From a virus: DNA of 24,974 nt. The translations under genes were made by a program, and so were the position numbers. The notes beneath the pieces are model-generated. The model had not been told where the DNA came from. It ran no database searches and saw nothing but the letters and a program-made list of their open reading frames with translations. Positions 7,576 to 15,066 of this stretch are shown here, piece by piece (within the stretch, counting starts at the first letter, position 1; each line of letters opens with the position of its first letter). Location of the stretch: positions 1-24,974 of the IMG/VR virus record IMGVR_UViG_3300007351_000205, one strand, 5' to 3'.

Positions 7576-7943
7576 CAGCCCACCACCTCCAGCAGCAATT
7601 CGCCCGCGTAGCGCTGATAGGAGATCTCCTGAAAGTCCAGCGACTCGGACAGCATTCGCACCGCCATGGGAGTACCGGTTTCATCGTAATAGGTGAACTG
7701 GTTTGCGGCGCCCTCGGCAATGCCCTCGTACCAGTTGACCAGGGCTGTGTAGTCGGCCAGCGGCAGATCTTTGAATGTGAGTCGGCGGTGCCGGATGTTC
7801 GGCCCCAGGCTTTCAACCTCAAGGGTGCCGGCGCCGGTGCGGTCCACTGCCTGGACGGCCTGGCTTGGCTTGGCCACCGGGTAGCGGATGCCCCGCGAAA
7901 ACTGCAGCACGTCAGCGCCCAGGACGAACTTCGGGACGGCCAT
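7575..7943 (-). CDS. small tail protein downstream of the tape measure
   Basis: This 122-aa protein begins MAVPKFVLGADVLQFSRGIR and has an NWYEGIAEGAANQFTYYDET segment. The pattern of a short beta-rich protein with a conserved aromatic FTYYD-like loop is typical of distal-tail or minor tail proteins encoded directly after the tape measure gene. Start and stop overlap both neighbours by the ATGA arrangement (7941-7945 and 7573-7577), showing translational coupling. No catalytic motif is present. It probably links the tail tube end to the tip protein that follows, but this is deduced from gene order. Confidence 0.78.
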   Translation of the reverse strand: MAVPKFVLGADVLQFSRGIRYPVAKPSQAVQAVDRTGAGTLEVESLGPNIRHRRLTFKDLPLADYTALVNWYEGIAEGAANQFTYYDETGTPMAVRMLSESLDFQEISYQRYAGELLLEVVG

Positions 7944-9829
7944 CAGCTCCGCGCCTCCCTGCGCTTCTTCTCCTGGAGCAGCGCCAGGATGTCGTTTCTG
8001 CTCACCTGCTGCTGGACGTTGATCACCGTGCTGTTGTTCGTTGTCTGCGGCTGCGCGTGGCTGGCCAGCATCGCCGGCGAGATCACCAGCCCGACCCCGG
8101 GCTGATAATCTGCCGGCGCGCCGTATTCGCTGTCTCCGCTAGAGCCTGGCCCGGGACTGCCCTGTGGGGCCGCCGTGTTGACCGAGTTCACCGCTGCGGC
8201 CGCCTGGGCCGCCGCTCCGGCAAGCTGGTCGTAGCTGCCGGCAAGGGCCGAGGTCGAAGCCGCCAGTGCGTCCTCGCCGCCGGTCAGCTCGTTGACGACA
8301 TCGAGCATCAGGTTTGTTTCCTCGTAGGCGAGCTGCATGGCCGTCTGGTAGCCGTACATGCCGTCGGTGGACAGTTCGTAGGCCATGGCCTCGGCGCCGA
8401 GGAGCACGGCGGAATTCTGGATGGCGGTCGTGAGCGCATCTGCCGCCTGCTTTGCCGTCTGCCTGGCCGTAGCGTTCACGGTCAGCGCCCCGGTATTCAT
8501 CCCCAGGGCCTCCGAGTCTGCGGCCAGCGCGCCTGTGTGCGTTCCGACCGTCGCCGTGCCTGTCGAGGTCGCCGCGCTGGACTCTCCGGCCTTGGCGATG
8601 TAGCCGTCCAGGGTTGCGATGGTCGCGTCGTAGGCGGCGTTGGTGGCGCCGATCTTTGCGATGTGCTCGTCCAGGACCTCGCCAGCAACCTCCCGGAACA
8701 TGGTCGCCGCACTGGCCAAAGCGTCGAACGGGTTTGCGTCGATCATCCCCAGCTTGACCAGCCCTTGGAAGATCAGATCGAGCGGTGTCGCAACGGCCCG
8801 CAGTCCCTTGGCCAGGTAATCAAAGACCATCGCGTAGGCATTGATGATCGTCTGCCCGACCAGCACCAGGCCGTTGAACCCGTTGTGGAGGAACTGCACT
8901 CCCTGGACCACGAACCTGATCGCCTGCAACAGCCGCACGCTCATAGCCTGGGCCAGGGCGTCAACCCCGCCGGCGCTGCCCCCCAGGGCGACGTTGATCC
9001 TGGAGATGGCGTCGGTAGCAATCGGCAGCAGCCGCTGGCCGAAGCCGGCGGTCAGGTCCTCGATATTGGCATGGAACTTCTTGAGTTGGTTGGCATAGCC
9101 GTCCGCGGTCCTGGTCATGTCGCCGATCGCCGCCTGCGAGCCGTTGACCATCAGCGCGTAGGCCGCCTGGGCCTTTATGCCGGCGGTCAGCTCGTCCTTG
9201 GTCTTCGCCAGGCCCATAGCCAGGGCCTTTTCCTGCACCGTTGACTCGTTGAGGACCACGCCGTACTTCTTCATCGTCTCATAATTGCCGACCAGGGCCG
9301 ACTGGATGTCGTCCATGACCTGGGCGGTCGGCAGGTTGTTGAACGAGCCGAGATCAGCGGCCAGCCGCACCACCTGGTTGGACATCTCGCCGGCCGCGTC
9401 GGCCTGCATACCCATGGGCACCAGCAGGTCCTGGACCGAGCTGAGATACTGCCGCGCCTCGCGGGTGGACATGGCGTAGCCGCTCACCAGCTCCTGCGCC
9501 CATGCTTCGGCCTGTTCGACCTGGCCGGCGAAGACGACGTTGAATTTGGAGGTGGTCTCCGCCAGATCGCTGGCCGCCTTGACCGTCTTCATCATTCCGC
9601 CCGCGGCTGCGACCGCCAGGGCCGCGGCCGCTGCGCCGAGCATGGTCAGTGTGCCCAGGGTCACATGGGAGGACTGGTCGAGATCGTTCAGGGACTTGCG
9701 CATGCCGGCAAAGCCGGTCTCGCCCTTTCTGGCCGCCTCCTCGGAGATGTTGCCCAGGCTGCGGAGCTTCCCTGACCCCTTGTCGTTCACCTCGATGGCG
9801 ATATTGATGCTTCCCGTATTGCCGATCAT
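7943..9829 (-). CDS. tail tape measure protein
   Basis: The tape measure is threaded through the tail tube during assembly and sets tail length. At 628 aa it would imply a rather short tail. The N-terminus (MIGNTGSINIAIEVNDKGSG) leads into LDQSSHVTLGTLTMLGAAAA, with an alanine-rich hydrophobic segment near residues 57-80. Residues 80-260 (FAGQVEQAEAWAQELVSGYA, YLSSVQDLLVPMGMQADAAG) match the conserved domain of phage tail tape measure proteins. A middle hydrophobic region (LQAIRFVVQGVQFLHNGFNG) and long Ala-rich helical stretches follow. The C-terminus is basic (LLQEKKRREARS). The gene follows the frameshifted chaperone, as in lambda-like tail modules. Confidence is high. Confidence 0.92.
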   Translation of the reverse strand: MIGNTGSINIAIEVNDKGSGKLRSLGNISEEAARKGETGFAGMRKSLNDLDQSSHVTLGTLTMLGAAAAALAVAAAGGMMKTVKAASDLAETTSKFNVVFAGQVEQAEAWAQELVSGYAMSTREARQYLSSVQDLLVPMGMQADAAGEMSNQVVRLAADLGSFNNLPTAQVMDDIQSALVGNYETMKKYGVVLNESTVQEKALAMGLAKTKDELTAGIKAQAAYALMVNGSQAAIGDMTRTADGYANQLKKFHANIEDLTAGFGQRLLPIATDAISRINVALGGSAGGVDALAQAMSVRLLQAIRFVVQGVQFLHNGFNGLVLVGQTIINAYAMVFDYLAKGLRAVATPLDLIFQGLVKLGMIDANPFDALASAATMFREVAGEVLDEHIAKIGATNAAYDATIATLDGYIAKAGESSAATSTGTATVGTHTGALAADSEALGMNTGALTVNATARQTAKQAADALTTAIQNSAVLLGAEAMAYELSTDGMYGYQTAMQLAYEETNLMLDVVNELTGGEDALAASTSALAGSYDQLAGAAAQAAAAVNSVNTAAPQGSPGPGSSGDSEYGAPADYQPGVGLVISPAMLASHAQPQTTNNSTVINVQQQVSRNDILALLQEKKRREARS

Positions 9830-10544
9830 TTTTTACCTGCCATTAACGGGCATTGAAACCGTGGCTCTAGAACGCCCTTGACCTGCGCCAGATCAAACCA
9901 CTCTTCTCGCCCCAGATCGTCGGCGGTCATCGGGTAGCCTGCCTGTTGGAGAGTGACCATGTTCATCAGCTTGACCGTGTACGGGTGGAGATCATCAGCC
10001 CGGGTCTTCGGGCAGTGGGCGCAGGCCCAGGCAAGGTTGTCGCCGTTCTCGACCCGGCACCGCTCCTCTTCCTCTTTGCCGCAGAGACCCCGCCTTATTG
10101 CGGCGAGGTCTCTCCGGAGTTTCCCGGGGCTTCCTCTCCCCCTTCGCCCTGGTCAATATCGTCGGGCTCGTCAATCTCGGCGGAGACGTCAAAGACGTGC
10201 GCGGCGAGCAGCATCACCAGGTCCGCGGCCCCCTTTTCGATCTCCTCTTTCCAGTCGGCACGGTACCGGGGCGATGCCGGGTCGCTGGCAAACACCTCGG
10301 GCCGGCCGCCGGCGTCCCTGACGAAATCGCCCTCCCGGAACCCGGTGAGGATCAGCATCCCGTACTTCATCCGTGCCTCGGCCTGGTGCAGGGTGACCTT
10401 GTTGCGCTTGCGCTGCACGGCCATGTTGGCATAGCCGGTGCGCTCGCTGGTGGTCGGGTTGCGGTAATACAGGACGATGTCGCTGTCGGAGATGTTGTCG
10501 TGGATATGCAGGCTGTTGGTAGCCGTGCCGAGTATGCGTGGCAT
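9826..10544 (-). CDS. tail assembly chaperone, predicted -1 frameshift fusion (G-T type)
   Basis: The frame that opens at 10544 is read to codon 142. A -1 slip on GGGAAAC (10119-10125) then moves ribosomes into a second open frame that continues 97 codons, to a TGA at 9826-9828 overlapping the tape-measure ATG. The fusion would be 239 aa. The extension starts LRRDLAAIRRGLCGKEEEER and includes CAHCPKTRADDL and EEWFDLAQVKGVLE, with no good independent start upstream of 9966. Lambda makes gpG and gpGT in the same way, from G GGA AAG, just before its tape measure gene H; there gpGT bridges tail tube and tape measure. The heptamer, its phase and the open second frame are all visible in the sequence. 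Actual frameshifting is a prediction. Confidence 0.85.
10095..10544 (-). CDS. tail assembly chaperone, unshifted product (G type)
   Basis: Normal decoding gives a 149-aa protein, MPRILGTATNSLHIHDNISD to a stop at 10095 just past the slippery site. A GAGGAG ribosome site lies eight bases before the ATG. The end of the protein is acidic (EIDEPDDIDQGEGGEEAPGN), a feature shared by G-type chaperones. The body has EARMKYGMLILTGFREGDFV and an ADLVMLLAAHVFDV helix. In lambda-like systems this shorter product is made in large excess over the fusion and coats the tape measure. It follows the tail-tube gene. The family assignment rests on position, acidic tail and frameshift architecture rather than on strong sequence similarity I can recall. 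Confidence 0.85.
   Translation of the reverse strand: MPRILGTATNSLHIHDNISDSDIVLYYRNPTTSERTGYANMAVQRKRNKVTLHQAEARMKYGMLILTGFREGDFVRDAGGRPEVFASDPASPRYRADWKEEIEKGAADLVMLLAAHVFDVSAEIDEPDDIDQGEGGEEAPGNSGETSPQ
10119..10125 (-). other. -1 frameshift slippery heptamer GGGAAAC
   Basis: In the zero frame the codons are CCG GGA AAC, so the heptamer G GGA AAC has the X XXY YYZ phase needed for tandem slippage to GGG AAA. It differs from lambda's G GGA AAG only in the last base. The zero-frame stop is eight codons on, and the -1 frame is open for 97 codons. Confidence 0.85.
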
Positions 10545-10580
10545 GCGGTGCTCCTCTTCATTGTTGATGGATTGATTTCC

Positions 10581-10630
10581 GGGTACCCCTCACCCGAGGG
10601 GGAGGTGCTTGCCTTAGCGCCTAGGCGCCT
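10581..10630. repeat. intergenic palindromes between tail tube and chaperone genes
   Basis: The 99-base gap (10545-10643) holds GGGTACCC (10581-10588), a stem CCCCTC/GAGGGG (10586-10591 with 10596-10601), the perfect 12-base palindrome GCGCCTAGGCGC (10617-10628) and an overlapping AGGCGCCT. There is no T-run, so this is not a classical terminator. It may act as an RNA-processing or stability element that lets the abundant tail-tube protein be expressed differently from the chaperone. Confidence 0.5.
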
Positions 10631-10643
10631 CAGTGTCCCTCTT

Positions 10644-11924
10644 CTACGCCGCGACCGTGGCCTGCAGGTTCTTTACCCGGGCAATCACGCTGCCGTAGGT
10701 GTCGTCTTCCAGCACCTGCAGGTTCCCGGCCTCGGTGATCCGGCCGTCCTTGCTTGAGAACGGCGCTTCCAGGATGCTTACCCTGGGGAAGATCAGCTCC
10801 AGTGTGTACTTATGGCCGGTATCGAACTCCGCCCCCTCGCACAGGACATGGAGCCCGAACGTCTCGTTTTGCAGAATATAGTTCTGCAGGAGGAAGTCCC
10901 GGGTCTGCCGGGTCAGCTTGATTGTCTGTTCCCGGGCCGAGCGCAGAGCCTGACCGGCGTACACCCCGCCGGCACAGGGTGTGAAAATTACGTCCATGTT
11001 GTTTTTCAGCTCGTACTCCAGAGACTCCAGCACCGAAGAGAGCGACTTGCCGCCGACAAAGGCCGATCCGTCCCAGTTGCCGCCGACATGCAGGCACATC
11101 TGGGATACGCGCAGCGGCGTCTCGGTGATCCGCGCCGGGAACGTGCACCAGGCCGGCTCGGTCGGCACGTACAGGATTTTGTAATCCAGGCTGGAGAGCC
11201 CGTCGCCGCCCAGGCTGGCGATGGTAATCACCGCCGGGGTTGCGGAAGACACCGCGGTCACCACGCAAAATTCGTACTGGTCGCCGACGGTCGCCGCCCG
11301 CACCACCTGGACATTATCCAGCCGGGCCTGGGCCGTTGCCCCTGCCACCGCGTTGGCGGCCAGGGGGAGGCTGGTCGCGTTGTTCAGGGCGCTGACCGTC
11401 TCCTCGGTGATGTTGTCGGTGTGCTTGCCGGTACCCTTGATGGCGCCGCTGCCGCTGACCCACTCGTCCCTGGCGAACTTCAGAGACAGCCCATCCACAA
11501 ACAGCGAGGCGAACCGCCGCTTGACGATGGAGTTGCCGATGCGCTGAACCCCGGTGAGTGACGGATTCGACCGCTGCTCGTCCAGGTCGCCGGCGATCGG
11601 GGTGATGGTGTGGGCATACCCCGAGCCGGCCGCGGCGGTGGTCACGCTGCCGAGGCCATAGCCGAGGAGCAGTGCCGCGTGGTGCGGTTGCAGCTTGGCA
11701 AAGGTGAATTTCGCCTCGGACGTTGCCCCGAGATCGTCAACCGCGTCCGCCTCCTCCTTGCCGTTCGCCTCGCCGGCGTTGCTTTCCCGCCGGTGCTGCA
11801 GGTTGATATAGTCGTCGTCACTGACGAGCAGCGAGATGTCCGTTGCCTGTTCGGTATTGATGGCGGTCTCTCCAGTTGCGAGGGAGACCGCCAGCAGGTT
11901 GAGATTGGATCGCGGGTTTCTCAT
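10644..11924 (-). CDS. major tail (tube) protein
   Basis: This 426-aa protein begins MRNPRSNLNLLAVSLATGET. It contains LQPHHAALLLGYGLGSVTTA and the segments VKRRFASLFVDGLSLKFARD and LESLEYELKNNMDVIFTPCA. Such sequences are typical of the two-domain tail-tube subunits of siphophages in this Mu-headed group, where the subunit stacks into the tube below the connector. It sits exactly where the tube is expected: after the connector and completion genes, before the frameshifted chaperone and tape measure. The start overlaps the stop of the 56-aa gene (ATGA). No sheath-like gene is adjacent. The tube assignment is from order and general similarity. Confidence 0.78.
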   Translation of the reverse strand: MRNPRSNLNLLAVSLATGETAINTEQATDISLLVSDDDYINLQHRRESNAGEANGKEEADAVDDLGATSEAKFTFAKLQPHHAALLLGYGLGSVTTAAAGSGYAHTITPIAGDLDEQRSNPSLTGVQRIGNSIVKRRFASLFVDGLSLKFARDEWVSGSGAIKGTGKHTDNITEETVSALNNATSLPLAANAVAGATAQARLDNVQVVRAATVGDQYEFCVVTAVSSATPAVITIASLGGDGLSSLDYKILYVPTEPAWCTFPARITETPLRVSQMCLHVGGNWDGSAFVGGKSLSSVLESLEYELKNNMDVIFTPCAGGVYAGQALRSAREQTIKLTRQTRDFLLQNYILQNETFGLHVLCEGAEFDTGHKYTLELIFPRVSILEAPFSSKDGRITEAGNLQVLEDDTYGSVIARVKNLQATVAA

Positions 11925-12091
11925 GATTTACCCACCTCCTCGCCCTGGGCGACTTTTGCCTTGATCTTTTCAAACCGGCCCTTTTCCTGCGGCGGGATCT
12001 CCGCATATCTCCGGCCGGGCTCAAACCGCCGGCCGGCCATGGGGCCGTCAACCACCACAAACGCCTCCTGGCCCTTTTTCAGCATGTACAT
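11921..12091 (-). CDS. 56-aa conserved-type small protein between tail completion and tail tube genes
   Basis: This short gene was read by hand. It starts MYMLKKGQEAFVVVDGPMAG and ends EEVGKS at 11921, overlapping the next gene's ATG by four bases. A strong GGGAGG ribosome site lies seven bases before the ATG at 12091. The protein is basic, with GRRFEPGRRYAEIPPQEKGR in the middle. Mu also encodes a small protein at about this position (gp38), but the sequences do not obviously match, so homology is not claimed. The good ribosome site, tight coupling and lack of an alternative gene in this stretch support it as real. Confidence 0.72.
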   Translation of the reverse strand: MYMLKKGQEAFVVVDGPMAGRRFEPGRRYAEIPPQEKGRFEKIKAKVAQGEEVGKS

Positions 12092-12095
12092 GGGG

Positions 12096-12542
12096 TTATC
12101 CCTCCCAGATATAATTGTAGGTTATGGACTTGGTCTGCCAGGCCGCGCCGCCCTCGCCGACGAACAGCTCGGACGCCGCCTCGGCCACCGGCCGCGCAAA
12201 CATCATCCCGGGAATCGAGAGCAGGTTGTCGGTAAGGGTTGTCTCGATCGCATCGATTGCCTCCAGCACGCCAAGGCTTGACGTGGAGTCGTCCCCCATC
12301 ACCGCCGCCTCCGGCTTGAGCAACCGGACGAACACCCCGACCTGCACCTGCAGTGTCTTTTCGACCAGCCCGCAGGTCAGGTCACGCCTGGCAACCGGCC
12401 CGTCCTTGATGCCGATGGCCAGCGTCGACTTGACGCCGGCGGGCAGGAAGTTCAGCGACGGGGTGATGAAGATGTCCCCGTCCCTGGCCTCGGCGATCCC
12501 TGTCTGCAGGGCGGCCTTGATGGCGGCGAGCAGCGTTTTCAT
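12096..12542 (-). CDS. tail completion / neck protein, Mu gp37-like
   Basis: The 148-aa product begins MKTLLAAIKAALQTGIAEAR, then DIFITPSLNFLPAGVKSTLA and QVQVGVFVRLLKPEAA. A short helical N-terminus followed by beta strands with an internal L.V.V.V pattern is the shape of neck or tail-terminator proteins. Mu-like phages carry a gp37-type gene immediately after gp36, and this gene follows the gp36-like gene by six bases. The C-terminal YNYIWEG is a typical beta-strand end. The role, capping or joining the tail to the head, is inferred mainly from order. Confidence 0.68.
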   Translation of the reverse strand: MKTLLAAIKAALQTGIAEARDGDIFITPSLNFLPAGVKSTLAIGIKDGPVARRDLTCGLVEKTLQVQVGVFVRLLKPEAAVMGDDSTSSLGVLEAIDAIETTLTDNLLSIPGMMFARPVAEAASELFVGEGGAAWQTKSITYNYIWEG

Positions 12543-12548
12543 AACCGG

Positions 12549-12974
12549 TTAGTACCCAGCCAGGGTGTCGGTTGAAAAGATGCGATCGCCGCTGGTCGCC
12601 GCCGGCCTGTCGGCGGCACCGGTCCCGGCCGGATCGTCGGCGCCCAGGCTTATCTTGCCCGTGGCGATCTTCTCCAGGAATTTGATCGCGTTGTCGTGCC
12701 GTGCCTGCCAGTGCGCGGGTGCGGCGACATCGCGGCGGACGTGGAGCAGCCAGCCGCCGATGTCGACGGCCAGCTTCGTCAGGACGGCAGGGGGCGACGC
12801 GAGCGGCAGCGCGTACCTGCCGCCGAGATAGCCGTCGATCTCGACAGACGCCGCCGCCAGGGCGGTGGCCACCACGTCGGCATCCGTAGTCCCCGCGTCG
12901 GCATCGTCGGTCAGCTGGATCAGCACGTCCTCGTCGATCCACTGTCTGATGTCGGTTATGGTTGCGTAGCTCAT
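12549..12974 (-). CDS. head-tail connector, Mu gp36-like (DUF1320)
   Basis: This 141-aa protein starts MSYATITDIRQWIDEDVLIQ LTD, a clear match to the start of the DUF1320 (Mu gp36) family. It continues with AAASVEIDGYLGGRYALPL and a helical DIGGWLLHVRRD segment, the usual family layout. Family members are thought to form part of the connector between portal and tail. It is the first gene after the major capsid protein, separated from it by a 72-base gap with a strong GC-rich hairpin. A GGAG sequence lies a few bases before the ATG at 12974. The residues after about 115 are low-complexity and probably flexible. Confidence 0.85.
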   Translation of the reverse strand: MSYATITDIRQWIDEDVLIQLTDDADAGTTDADVVATALAAASVEIDGYLGGRYALPLASPPAVLTKLAVDIGGWLLHVRRDVAAPAHWQARHDNAIKFLEKIATGKISLGADDPAGTGAADRPAATSGDRIFSTDTLAGY

Positions 12975-12989
12975 TCGCTCCTCCGGTTA

Positions 12990-13015
12990 CCCTCGCCCGG
13001 CCGCCCGGGCGAGGG
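12990..13015. repeat. GC-rich hairpin between capsid and connector genes
   Basis: A perfect 11-bp stem (CCCTCGCCCGG, 12990-13000, with 13005-13015) and a four-base loop. No T-run follows on the minus strand, so it is not a standard terminator. It resembles the hairpins at 14523 and 22498. An adjacent GGCTGAA-type string (complement at 13023-13051) matches the one at 22457-22485 and runs into the capsid stop codon. Confidence 0.7.
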
Positions 13016-13046
13016 GACTTTCTTCAGCCTGATAGCCTTCAGCCTC

Positions 13047-14024
13047 TTAGGTCAGCAGGGTGTCGTACCAGAGGAAGCCGAGATCCGCGCCGGTCTGCAG
13101 GATGTCGGTCTCCTCGGCAACTTCGTAAACGTCCTGATGCTCGGCAGACTCGCGCCAGGTCGTGCTGCGCCGCGGTGAGCCGTCCTCGTAGGCGACCCGC
13201 GCCTGGTAGCCGGCGGACGGCGTTTTCAGGCCGGGCGTCGCCGGAGCGTAGTAGAGGAACGCGGAGCCCTTGCCGGCGTTCTTCTCCCAGACGTTGGCCG
13301 CGGTGAATTCCGTCCCGGCCTTGGTTTCCTTGGCCGTCGAGTAGATCGCCTCGCCGATCAGGACTTCTTCCAGCTCCAGGATGGCCGCCAGCAGTTCCTT
13401 GGTCAGCACTCCGCGCTCGGTATACTTGATCTTGTCGAGCACGGTGGACTCCTCTTTCAGGGAGTTATAGGTGCCGTGGTCGATGATCAGCCGGTTCGGC
13501 TTCATGCCGGTATTGGCGCGGATGGTCTCCACCCTGGCGCGTACATCGGCCAGAAAGGTGTTGCCCGCGCCTGCCGCCCAGAGCCCGGCGGCATCCTCGC
13601 CGGCCACTCCAGACCAGGTCCCGGCCAGGATGATGCTGGCCGTCCGGACCTCCTTGGACAGGTCGATCTTGTCCGCGCAGAACTCAAGCGCGTCCTGGTC
13701 GGGGCGCAGCGGGGGCGCGCCCTGTACGGTGGCGAAGCGGCGATCCTCATCGGTCACTTCCTTGGCAAAGGCGTACTCCTTTGTACTGAGGCTGATCAGG
13801 TCGACGGGATAGCCGCCGCGCGGCGCCCTGCTCCCGGCGCCCCTGATTCCGGCCTCGTTGCGGAACCAGGCGCCCTTGAGGTAGCGGGCAATTTTCGCCC
13901 GCGGCGAAACCCGGTCAATGATCGGGAAAACCCGGTCGGCGATGTAGCTTTTGTTGCGGTAGGCGATGCTGACATCAGCCAGCGGTCCGGCCACAATCAG
14001 GTCTTTCACGTTCGGTTGGGGCAT
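13047..14024 (-). CDS. major capsid protein
   Basis: This 325-aa protein builds the icosahedral head. It begins MPQPNVKDLIVAGPLADVSI and has NKSYIADRVFPIIDRVSPRA, the N-arm-like start of a group of HK97-fold capsids found in Mu-headed siphophages. Later segments KPNRLIIDHGTYNSLKEEST and VWEKNAGKGSAFLYYAPATP match the A-domain and the W.K/D....LFY-like signature of this capsid type. It lies between the decoration protein and the connector gene and has a good AGGAGA ribosome site before the ATG. Strong hairpins flank its transcript region at 14523-14545 and 12990-13015, perhaps protecting a highly expressed message. Confidence 0.9.
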   Translation of the reverse strand: MPQPNVKDLIVAGPLADVSIAYRNKSYIADRVFPIIDRVSPRAKIARYLKGAWFRNEAGIRGAGSRAPRGGYPVDLISLSTKEYAFAKEVTDEDRRFATVQGAPPLRPDQDALEFCADKIDLSKEVRTASIILAGTWSGVAGEDAAGLWAAGAGNTFLADVRARVETIRANTGMKPNRLIIDHGTYNSLKEESTVLDKIKYTERGVLTKELLAAILELEEVLIGEAIYSTAKETKAGTEFTAANVWEKNAGKGSAFLYYAPATPGLKTPSAGYQARVAYEDGSPRRSTTWRESAEHQDVYEVAEETDILQTGADLGFLWYDTLLT

Positions 14025-14090
14025 GGTGATTCTCCTATTGCAGGGTTAATCGTTGGTTAAATCCGCCGGCAGCAGCGCTCTTCATCCGGC

Positions 14091-14486
14091 TTAGCTGATC
14101 GCGTTCACCTGGTGGACCGCTCCGGAGAGCAGGACCTCGCCAAGCTCGTCCTCGGCACCGCCGGCAAGGCAGCGGCCGATGGCCAGGTCCAGGGCCACGT
14201 CGGCATCCAGGCCCTTGCCCGCGTCGGCGGCGTCGATGTACTCCAGCTTGATCCATTCATTTTCCAGCACTGCCTCACCAAGCTGAATCTTGCTAATGCC
14301 GATCAGCCGGACCACCGCGGCCTCGCCTGCTGCCGGCGCATTCTGCAGCACCCCGAGCGGGTGGTCGGTGGCGGCATTCGGACGACGGACCTTGCCGGTA
14401 TCCAGCACCACGATCCGGTACTGGTCATTGCTGAGATCCTCCGCCGCCCCAAAGGAAACGTCCAGAACTCTGTTTTCAGTTGCCAT
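14091..14486 (-). CDS. capsid decoration/stabilisation protein (DUF2190-like)
   Basis: The 131-aa product starts MATENRVLDVSFGAAEDLSN and has a small beta-barrel look: HPLGVLQNAPAAGEAAVVRL and ISKIQLGEAVLENEWIKLE. Proteins with this G.L....AAGE.A.V...G signature sit directly upstream of the major capsid gene in many tailed phages and trim or decorate the head surface. The GRCLAGGAEDELGEVLLSG stretch near the C-terminus is a typical end of the family. It lies 66 bases before the capsid gene. The assignment is moderately secure from signature plus position. Confidence 0.72.
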   Translation of the reverse strand: MATENRVLDVSFGAAEDLSNDQYRIVVLDTGKVRRPNAATDHPLGVLQNAPAAGEAAVVRLIGISKIQLGEAVLENEWIKLEYIDAADAGKGLDADVALDLAIGRCLAGGAEDELGEVLLSGAVHQVNAIS

Positions 14487-14522
14487 ATTCTTTACTCCTG
14501 TTGGTTGGTCATAGTCGTTTCA

Positions 14523-14545
14523 CCCTCTCCCCTCGCGGGAGAGGG
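14523..14545. repeat. GC-rich hairpin between protease/scaffold and decoration genes
   Basis: A perfect 9-bp stem CCCTCTCCC/GGGAGAGGG with a five-base loop lies in the 73-base gap 14487-14559; flanking CACCCT and AGGGTG can extend it. It has no T-run. Same general design as the elements at 12990 and 22498. Confidence 0.7.
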
Positions 14546-14559
14546 CAGGGTGAGGGGGC

Positions 14560-15066
14560 CTACTTCCCCAGATCGACCTGGTAGGCCTTCGCCAGATCCG
14601 GGTGCTCCGCCTGCACCTCGCTGAACGCGGCCGCATAGCTGAGGGTAGGCGCCGACTTGCGCTTCTCCGCAACCAGCGCCGCGATCTGCTCCCCGGCAGG
14701 CAGCCCGCCCATGTCCTTATCCCGGGTCGCCACCTCGGTGAACAGGCCGGAGGCGGGCAGGGACTCCATGAAGGTCATGAACCAGGCCAGCGGGCTCTGC
14801 TTCTTGCCCTCGCTGAACTCCAGTTCCGCGCCGCCGTCGAGCTGCTCCATGAACTGCTTGACTCCGGCATCGAGCAGGGCCGGCGGCAGCTTGCCCTTGC
14901 CCTCCTTGGGCCAGTTGCGCGCGATAAACTCGTCGATGCCGCGCTTGCGCTCGGCCTCGGCGAACTCGCGCTGCGCTTCTCGCTTCCCTTCCTCTTTCGC
15001 CTTGGCGGCGGCTGCCTCTTCAGCGGCCTTCACGTCCGCCTCGGAGAACTGTTTCCCTTCCGGCAT
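14560..15066 (-). CDS. nested head scaffold protein (Mu gpZ-type, internal start)
   Basis: An in-frame ATG at 15066 (MPEGKQFSEADVKAAEEAAA) is preceded by GGAGGG ending five bases upstream. That is a textbook ribosome site inside a coding region and among the better ones in the operon. The 168-aa product would be the helical, charged C-terminal part of the protease. Mu uses the same plan, with gpZ scaffold translated from inside gene I. Scaffold proteins are needed in many copies while protease is needed in few, so a separate strong start makes sense. The site is seen; independent translation is inferred. Confidence 0.78.
   Translation of the reverse strand: MPEGKQFSEADVKAAEEAAAAKAKEEGKREAQREFAEAERKRGIDEFIARNWPKEGKGKLPPALLDAGVKQFMEQLDGGAELEFSEGKKQSPLAWFMTFMESLPASGLFTEVATRDKDMGGLPAGEQIAALVAEKRKSAPTLSYAAAFSEVQAEHPDLAKAYQVDLGK

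Noticed and set aside
7865-9244. Plus-strand frame of 459 codons opposite the tape measure
   Set aside because: Antisense shadow of a clear tape measure gene, without a plausible start.
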